Of a stretch of DNA of 64,000 bases, positions 58,625-64,000 are shown piece by piece (position 1 is the first letter of the stretch; every line of letters begins with the position of its first letter). The position numbers and the translations under genes are program-made. The notes under the pieces were generated by a model. It was not told the origin of the DNA, searched no databases, and saw only the letters and a list, made by a program, of their open reading frames with translations. Source of the stretch: Lutimaribacter degradans (GTDB lineage: Bacteria; Pseudomonadota; Alphaproteobacteria; Rhodobacterales; Rhodobacteraceae); assembly GCF_023703375.1 (NCBI RefSeq), contig NZ_JAMQGO010000007.1, positions 1-64,000 of the forward strand, in the 5' to 3' direction.

Positions 58625-59722
58625 TTACAGTCGTGCGCGATACAGCCGGATGCGCAGGCCCCCATGCGGCACGGCCGGCCCGGTATGCAAGGCCAGGCCA
58701 GTGGCCTTGGCCAAGCCGCCATCGCTGGTCACAAGCCCCAGGTGCCAGCCGGAAAACCGCGTGCGCAACACCTCGCCCAGCGCCCCGTAAAGCCCGAACA
58801 ACGGCTTGCGGTCGCCGATCCGCGCACCGTAGGGCGGGTTGACGATGACGATACCGGGCGGCCCGTCGGGCGGGGTCAGGTCGCTGATCGCGCCTTCGGC
58901 AAAGAACGCCCAATCGCCAACCCCTGCCCGGCCCGCGTTGTCGCGCGCCATGCGCACCGCGCCCGCATCGCGGTCAACCCCGTAGAACCGCGCCTGCGGC
59001 ACAGCGGGCCGCACAGTGCGCTTCATCGCGTCGAACGCGCCGGCATCGAACCCGGCCAGGTGCCGAAACGCAAATTCCCGGTCACGCCCCGGCCACAGGC
59101 CGGCGGCCATCTCGGCCGCCTCGATCACGAAAGTGCCCGAGCCGCACATCGGGTCAACCACCGTCTGCGTGCCGTCGAACCCCATCTGCCGCAAGAACAG
59201 CGCGGCCAGCGTTTCGCGCATCGGCGCCTTGCCCATGGCCTGCTTGTGGCCGCGCTTGTGCAGGCTTTCGCCCGAGCTGTCGACCGACAAAACCACCATG
59301 TCGTCGTCGATCCGCACCTTCAGCGTCACGGGGGCATCAGACGCCACACGCGCGCCGAACTCTTCGGTAATTGCACGCCCGATCCGTTCGGCCGCCGCCC
59401 GTTCATGGTAAATCTTCGAGCGATGGCTGGTAACCTCGACCCGCACCGGCACATCGACGCGCAGCACGTCACCCCACGGAAACTTGCGCGCCCGCTTGTC
59501 CAACTGCGCCAGGTGAAAGGCCCGGAATTCCCCCACCCGTACCAGAACCCGCGTGGCGCCGCGCAAGACAAGGTTCGCCCGCCATATCTCGGGCCAGCCG
59601 CCACGGGTGACAACACCCCCCTCGACCGCTTCGGGCAGCGCGAAACCCGCCAGGCGCGCCTCGTCGGCCAGAACGCGCTCCAACCCCGGGGGCGCGACAA
59701 GGAAAATCTCGAATTCGCTCAT
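58625..59722 (-). CDS. THUMP-domain class I SAM RNA methyltransferase
   Basis: 365 residues. N-terminal THUMP-like region (about 1-160) and C-terminal Rossmann methyltransferase with DPMCGSGTFVIEAA and the IVNPPYGARIG catalytic motif, the layout of the RlmL/YpsC (COG0116) group that methylates guanine N2 in 23S rRNA. The exact target base is not decided by sequence. The start is taken at the ATG 22 codons inside the open frame (MSEFEIFLV). Confidence 0.87.
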   Translation of the reverse strand: MSEFEIFLVAPPGLERVLADEARLAGFALPEAVEGGVVTRGGWPEIWRANLVLRGATRVLVRVGEFRAFHLAQLDKRARKFPWGDVLRVDVPVRVEVTSHRSKIYHERAAAERIGRAITEEFGARVASDAPVTLKVRIDDDMVVLSVDSSGESLHKRGHKQAMGKAPMRETLAALFLRQMGFDGTQTVVDPMCGSGTFVIEAAEMAAGLWPGRDREFAFRHLAGFDAGAFDAMKRTVRPAVPQARFYGVDRDAGAVRMARDNAGRAGVGDWAFFAEGAISDLTPPDGPPGIVIVNPPYGARIGDRKPLFGLYGALGEVLRTRFSGWHLGLVTSDGGLAKATGLALHTGPAVPHGGLRIRLYRARL

Positions 59723-59806
59723 GCGCGCGGCATAGCGGGGATTGCCGCCGCGCAACAGGGGGAAATGGTGGGGGCTGCCCGCCCCCACCGCGGACCAGCC
59801 AACCGA

Positions 59807-60100
59807 TCAGGGCCGCAACCGGCCTTCTCCGTCAAGCCGCTCCACCACCTGCATCACCTGCCGCAGCGCATCGTGCCGGCCCAACCGTTCCAGCATCTTT
59901 TGCACCTGTCGTTCCGTGCTTTGACCGCCCGCACGTTCCAGCGCCTCAAGGTCGCGCACTGTCACCAGCGCGGCCATTTCACGACGATTATTGTAGATCA
60001 GGAACCGCTGGCCCCGATGCGCCACGTCGCGGATCACCGTGCCGGGGCGGCGGCGCAGCTCGGCCATTTGCAGCGGCAGGCCCATATCGCATTTCGTCAT
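59807..60100 (-). CDS. Orphan Phd/YefM-like antitoxin-type protein
   Basis: 97 residues. MAELRRRPGTVIRDVAHRGQRFLIYNNRREMAALVTVRDLEALE resembles the N-terminal DNA-binding fold of Phd/YefM antitoxins, followed by a helical C-terminus. No toxin gene is adjacent on either side: the neighbours are an RNA methyltransferase gene and a gene-free stretch. GAGGTGCGAC precedes the ATG. It may be a solitary regulator or the remnant of a toxin-antitoxin pair. Confidence 0.6.
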   Translation of the reverse strand: MTKCDMGLPLQMAELRRRPGTVIRDVAHRGQRFLIYNNRREMAALVTVRDLEALERAGGQSTERQVQKMLERLGRHDALRQVMQVVERLDGEGRLRP

Positions 60101-60456
60101 GTCGCACCTCGTGTCGTTTCGGCCATCCTGCGGGCAAGCGGTTAACACGGGCTTGGCCCAGCGCACGCCACCCCGGTTAACGATGCGCAAACCCGCCGCG
60201 CGCCGCGTTTGGACGCGCGCGGTTTTCAGGGCAAATCGTGCAGTCGGGCCCGTATTGCACGACACCGCGCGGTTTCCGGGCGCGGGTTTCGGCGCGCGAG
60301 GGGCTGGAATGCTTTTGCAAACAATGGCCTGCCCCGCCGCCCCGGCAGGCGGCACGGCGTTGAAAAACCGCGCGCTTCGGCCCCGTGACCGCGCGGCCCG
60401 GCGGCAGGACGCATTACCGCCATTGACCGCACCGCCCCCCATGCTACCAAAGGTGC
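60101..60456. other. Gene-free region with repeated CGCGCGGTTT words
   Basis: 356 bp without a supported gene. CGCGCGGTTT occurs twice on the plus strand (within 60214-60226 and 60264-60275) and once inverted (60363-60375). CGGTTAAC appears twice (60139-60146 and 60174-60181), and TCGTGCA / TGCACGA (60236-60262) can form a hairpin around CGGGCCCG. I can assign no function. Confidence 0.5.
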
Positions 60457-61386
60457 ATGGCCCAGATATTCCTGCAAACCCTGCCGTTCTTTGCCCTGAT
60501 AGGGCTGGGCTATCTTGCCGGTGTCACACGGTTTTTCACCGAAGAGGCGACCGCCTGGCTGACCAAGTTCGTGTTCTACTTTGCCCTGTCGGCAATGCTG
60601 TTCCGTTTCTCGGCCAACCTGTCGTTAACCGACGTGTTCGACCTGCGCTTCGTCACCGCCTATCTTTGGGGCACCGCCTTCATCTACGGCATCGCAACCG
60701 CCGTCGCGTTCCTGCGCGGTCTCAGCGTCGAAGAGGCCGCGATCGAGGCGCAATGCGCCGTCATCGGAAACGTCGGATTCCTTGGGATTCCGATGCTGGT
60801 GATGCTGCTGGGCGAGGCCGCGATTGCCCCCGTGATGTTGGTTCTGGCCGTCGACCTGGTCGTGTTCGGCTCGCTTATCGTGATCTTGATCACGGGCGCG
60901 CGCGATGGCCGCGTTTCCGTGAAAATCCTGAACACGGTCGGCATGGGATTGCTGAAAAACCCAATGATCGTAAGTATTTGCCTGGGCCTCACCTGGTCGG
61001 CGCTGGCCATCCCCATTCCGAAACCGTTGAATGATTTCGTGTCGATCCTGGGCGCTGCAGCCACGCCCGGCGCACTGTTCGCCATCGGCGCCAGCCTTGC
61101 CAGCAAATCGGCCGAGCGTTTGACAACCGCGGGCTGGCTGTCGTTCTGCAAGCTGGTCTTGCACCCGGCGGCGGTGGCCTTTGCCGCGCTGATCCTGTTC
61201 CCGGTCGACCCGTATGCCGCGGGCGTCATGATCGCGGCCGCCGCCCTGCCCGTGGCCGGAAACGTCTACATACTGGCGCAGCACTACGGTGTAGCACCAC
61301 ATCGTGTGTCCGCCTCGATCCTCGTGTCCACCCTCTGCTCCATCGTCACGGTTTCGGCCGTGATCGCCTGGGTCACCGGCTTCTGA
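60457..61386 (+). CDS. AEC-family (auxin efflux carrier-like) transporter
   Basis: 309 residues with about ten hydrophobic helices in two halves, as in AEC carriers such as malonate or malate transporters (MdcF type). Family features include NVGFLGIPM in the middle and LPVAGNVYILAQHY near the end. The substrate is probably a small organic acid. It is 63 bp upstream of fghA on the same strand. Confidence 0.85.
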   Translation: MAQIFLQTLPFFALIGLGYLAGVTRFFTEEATAWLTKFVFYFALSAMLFRFSANLSLTDVFDLRFVTAYLWGTAFIYGIATAVAFLRGLSVEEAAIEAQCAVIGNVGFLGIPMLVMLLGEAAIAPVMLVLAVDLVVFGSLIVILITGARDGRVSVKILNTVGMGLLKNPMIVSICLGLTWSALAIPIPKPLNDFVSILGAAATPGALFAIGASLASKSAERLTTAGWLSFCKLVLHPAAVAFAALILFPVDPYAAGVMIAAAALPVAGNVYILAQHYGVAPHRVSASILVSTLCSIVTVSAVIAWVTGF

Positions 61387-61449
61387 TCCTTGCCGCCAAG
61401 GCCCGCGTCCGGTAGCCATGGGCCAACTGGACGACAAGGGAACCAGACC

Positions 61450-62280
61450 ATGGAAACCGTTTCTGAAAACCGCTGCTTCGGCGGCACGCAAGGCGTCTAC
61501 ACCCATAAATCCACCGCCACCGGCTGTGACATGACCTTTGGGCTGTTCCTGCCCGAAGAGGCGCAGGATGGCCCCGTGCCACTTCTGTGGTATCTGTCCG
61601 GCCTGACCTGCACGCATGAAAACGCGATGGTCAAGGCAGGCGCGCAGACCTGGGCAGCGGAACAGGGTATCGCCTTGATTTTCCCCGATACTTCGCCCAG
61701 GGGCGAGGGCGTGGCCGATGACGACTCCTATGATCTGGGCCAGGGCGCCGGGTTCTATGTGAACGCCACGCAGGCGCCCTGGGCGCCCAATTACCGCATG
61801 TGGGATTACATCGCCACCGACCTGCCCAACCTGGTGTTCGACACCTTTGCGCTCGACGCCGACCGGCAAGCCATCACCGGCCATTCGATGGGCGGGCACG
61901 GTGCACTGACGCTGGCGATGGGGCTGCCGGGGCGGTTCCGCTCGGTCAGCGCGTTTTCCCCGATTTGCCACCCCACGAACGGCGATTGGGGCCGCAAGCA
62001 GCTTTCAGCCTATCTGGGTGACGATGAAAGCACCTGGGCCGCGCATGACGCCACACTGTTGATGCGGGAAAAAGGGCTGGATATTCCGCTACTTGTCGAT
62101 ACCGGCAGCAGCGACCAGTTCATCGACCTGTTGCAACCCGAGGCACTGGCACAGGCCGTCAACGCCCGCCGCGTGCCAGCCAGCCTGCGCCTGCAAAAGG
62201 GCTATGATCACAGCTATTTCTTTGTCTCGACCTTCATCGAAGATCACGTCGCCTTTCACGCCGAAGCCCTTTATGCCTGA
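61450..62280 (+). CDS. fghA: S-formylglutathione hydrolase
   Basis: 276 residues, alpha/beta hydrolase. GHSMGGHGALT carries nucleophile Ser146; Asp and His of the triad fit GSSDQF and YDHSYFF near the C-terminus. It splits S-formylglutathione to formate and glutathione in formaldehyde oxidation. The partner formaldehyde dehydrogenase gene is not adjacent. The ATG at 61450 has AAGGGAAC upstream. It is followed after eight bases by sthA. Confidence 0.92.
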   Translation: METVSENRCFGGTQGVYTHKSTATGCDMTFGLFLPEEAQDGPVPLLWYLSGLTCTHENAMVKAGAQTWAAEQGIALIFPDTSPRGEGVADDDSYDLGQGAGFYVNATQAPWAPNYRMWDYIATDLPNLVFDTFALDADRQAITGHSMGGHGALTLAMGLPGRFRSVSAFSPICHPTNGDWGRKQLSAYLGDDESTWAAHDATLLMREKGLDIPLLVDTGSSDQFIDLLQPEALAQAVNARRVPASLRLQKGYDHSYFFVSTFIEDHVAFHAEALYA

Positions 62281-62288
62281 CGCGCGAA

Positions 62289-63716
62289 ATGGCTGATTAC
62301 GATCTCATCATCATCGGGTCGGGCCCGGCTGGCCGCGCGGCAGCGATCCAGTCGGGCAAGCTGCGGCGCAAGGTGCTGGTCGTTGACCGCAAGGACAAGA
62401 TGGGCGGCGTGTCGGTGCATACCGGCACGATTCCGTCGAAAACCCTGCGCGAAACGGTGCTGAACCTGTCAGGCTGGCGTGAACGCAGCTTTTACGGCCG
62501 ATCCTACAGGGTAAAGGACGATATCGGCGCAGGTGACCTGAAAGCGCGCCTGCACATGACGCTTGAGCACGAGGTTGACGTGCTTGAGCACCAGTTCAAC
62601 CGCAACCATGTCGACACGCTGCACGGGCTGGCGCGCTTTGTCGGCCCGCACGAGATCGAAGTCGCGACCGAGGCCGACGAAACCCGCCGCATCACCGCAG
62701 ACAAGTTCCTGATCGCCACCGGCACCCGCACCTATCGACCCGAATACGTGCCCTTCAACGGGCGCACCGTGCTGGACAGTGACGAGTTTCTGGACATGCC
62801 CGAGATTCCCCGCTCGCTGGCCGTGGTGGGCGCCGGCGTGATCGGCGTGGAATATGCCACCATGTTCGCTGCGCTGGATGTGCGCGTGACGCTGATCGAG
62901 CCGCGCGACAGCTTTCTTGATTTCATCGACGCGGCGCTGATTTCGGATTTCACGCACCAGATCAAGGAAAACGGCGTCGATCTGCGGCTGGGCTCGCAAG
63001 TGGAAAAGATCGAAGACACCGGCAAGCACGTTGAGATCACCATGCAAAACGGCCGCCACGTGCGGGCGGAGATGATGCTGTTTGCCGCCGGCCGCATGGG
63101 CGCCACCGACAAGCTGGGGCTGGAAAAGGCCGGGCTGGAAACCGACCATCGCGGGCGGCTGTCGGTCGATCGCAAGACGTACCAGACGGATGTGCCGCAT
63201 ATCTATGCCGCCGGCGACGTGATCGGACACCCCTCGCTTGCGTCGACTTCGCTCCAGCAGGGGCGGGTGGCGGCCTGCCACGCGCTTGACACCCCGACCC
63301 TGCCGGAAAGTCCTTGGTTTCCCTATGGAATCTACTCGGTACCGGAAATCAGCACCTGCGGCATGAGCGAAGAGGAAATGCAGGAACGCGGCATCCCGTA
63401 CGAGGTCGGCGTGGCACGCTTCCGCGAAACCAGCCGGGGCCATATCATGGGGTTGAACCATGGGATGCTGAAAATGCTGGTCAGCCTGAAAACCCGCCGC
63501 GTGCTGGGTGTGCAAATCGTCGGCGAAGGCGCAACCGAACTGATCCACATCGCCCAGGCGGTGCTGAACCTGAAAGGCACGGTGGATTACTTCGTTCAGA
63601 ACACCTTCAACTATCCCACCCTGGCCGAGGCGTATCGCATTGCCGGGCTGGATGCGTTCAACCGCATGCCCATCCCCGAGGAATACAAGGTGCCCAAGGG
63701 CAACAAGGGCACATGA
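62289..63716 (+). CDS. sthA: Soluble NAD(P)+ transhydrogenase
   Basis: 475 residues, disulfide-reductase-like flavoprotein. FAD-binding [10 protein letters not shown] near residue 10 and NAD-binding [10 protein letters not shown] near residue 180. The redox disulfide of relatives is absent ([12 protein letters not shown] instead of a GxxxxC-GC type site), which is the SthA signature. It moves reducing equivalents between NADPH and NAD. Overlaps the next gene by four bases (ATGA). Confidence 0.92.
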   Translation: MADYDLIIIGSGPAGRAAAIQSGKLRRKVLVVDRKDKMGGVSVHTGTIPSKTLRETVLNLSGWRERSFYGRSYRVKDDIGAGDLKARLHMTLEHEVDVLEHQFNRNHVDTLHGLARFVGPHEIEVATEADETRRITADKFLIATGTRTYRPEYVPFNGRTVLDSDEFLDMPEIPRSLAVVGAGVIGVEYATMFAALDVRVTLIEPRDSFLDFIDAALISDFTHQIKENGVDLRLGSQVEKIEDTGKHVEITMQNGRHVRAEMMLFAAGRMGATDKLGLEKAGLETDHRGRLSVDRKTYQTDVPHIYAAGDVIGHPSLASTSLQQGRVAACHALDTPTLPESPWFPYGIYSVPEISTCGMSEEEMQERGIPYEVGVARFRETSRGHIMGLNHGMLKMLVSLKTRRVLGVQIVGEGATELIHIAQAVLNLKGTVDYFVQNTFNYPTLAEAYRIAGLDAFNRMPIPEEYKVPKGNKGT

Positions 63717-64000
63717 CGCTGTTCATCGACGCCGATGCCTGCCCCGTCAAGGCCGAGGCCGAGCGCGTGGCCACCCGCCACAAGGTGCCGGTAAAGATCG
63801 TCAGCAATGGCGGTCTGCGCCCATCGCAAAACCCGTTGGTCGAAACGATTATCGTCGAGGCGGGGCCCGACGTGGCCGACATCTGGATCGCCGAGCGTGC
63901 GGGGCCGGGCGACGTGGTGATAACGGGTGACATCCCGCTGGCCGCGCGCTGCGTCGAGGCGGGCGCGCAGGTGCTGAAACACAACGGCGAGGCGCTGACT
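63713..64000 (+). CDS. YaiI/YqxD family (DUF188) protein, cut by the window edge
   Basis: The first 96 residues are present. [17 protein letters not shown] near the start, IVSNGG, and [21 protein letters not shown] match DUF188, a PIN-like fold of uncertain nuclease activity. It is translationally coupled to sthA. The 3' end lies beyond the window; the family is usually about 150 residues. Confidence 0.9.
   Translation, partial: MTLFIDADACPVKAEAERVATRHKVPVKIVSNGGLRPSQNPLVETIIVEAGPDVADIWIAERAGPGDVVITGDIPLAARCVEAGAQVLKHNGEALT

Noticed and set aside
56810..60145. A plus-strand open frame of 1,111 codons antisense to mutL, the RNA methyltransferase and the Phd-like gene
   Set aside because: Its translation is rich in Arg, His, Gln, Gly and Pro, typical of antisense frames in GC-rich DNA. 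It has no domain or suitable start, and the opposite strand holds clearly conserved genes.
60236..60262. Hairpin in the gene-free region as a small RNA
   Set aside because: A seven-base stem without promoter or T tract is not enough to support an RNA gene.

Overview
The window is high-GC DNA (roughly 60-65 % by eye) from the chromosome of an alphaproteobacterium, most likely of the Roseobacter/Rhodobacter group. Support for this: a FnrL-type regulator beside an anaerobic hemN, a ccoNOQP-ccoGHIS cbb3 oxidase locus, a CycM-like membrane cytochrome c, msrPQ, a class I phaC, and DinB with an N-terminal four-cysteine segment. There are 60 protein-coding loci (one frameshifted, one cut by the right edge) and one tRNA. 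I see no insertion sequence, prophage or CRISPR array.

Layout. 1-300: gene-free, with an AT-rich stretch and two DnaA-box-like sequences. 0.3-7 kb: msrPQ, an FMN/3Fe-4S glutamate-synthase-like membrane protein divergent from a DUF302 protein, two secreted fasciclin-domain proteins and a two-module RTX protein. 7-15.4 kb: housekeeping genes (clpB, pyrF, a Nudix gene, dinB, an N-formylglutamate amidohydrolase family gene, tRNA-Val, rpmJ, phaC). 15.4-27.1 kb: a minus-strand eight-gene run with a complete LivFGHMK-type ABC importer between two different CoA ligases, divergent from a soluble hybrid histidine kinase and an OmpR-type regulator. 27.1-34 kb: a frameshifted di-haem cytochrome c peroxidase, hemF, an atypical SDR, rsmC, clpS, a HAD phosphatase and a D,D-carboxypeptidase with a SPOR domain. 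34-48 kb: ccoS-I-H-G, ccoP-Q-O-N, a tandem universal stress protein, a GlsB-type membrane protein, a PhzS-like monooxygenase, fnrL, hemN and a nuclease-like gene. 48-54 kb: yejFEBA peptide importer. 54-64 kb: cycM, pheA, rmuC-mutL, an RNA methyltransferase, an orphan Phd-like protein, an AEC carrier, fghA, sthA and a truncated YaiI/DUF188 gene.

The clearest organising theme is low-oxygen respiration. Six FNR-type boxes (TTGA-N6-TCAA) lie in five intergenic regions: glutamate-synthase-like/DUF302, ccp, ccoG, ccoN/usp (two boxes) and fnrL/hemN. With fnrL itself in the window this looks like a locally concentrated regulon for high-affinity oxidase, anaerobic haem synthesis, peroxide removal and stress protection. 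Two boxes lie about 41 bp before good -10 elements, the usual geometry for FNR activation.

The best candidate for an undescribed system is the 15.4-27.1 kb block, which appears to couple uptake of an unknown carboxylate to CoA activation under a cytoplasmic phosphorelay. Other points worth checking are the A6-tract frameshift in the peroxidase, the SDR without its catalytic lysine, the modular RTX protein, and a 23-bp inverted repeat pair bracketing the GlsB gene and supplying a neighbour's stop codon.
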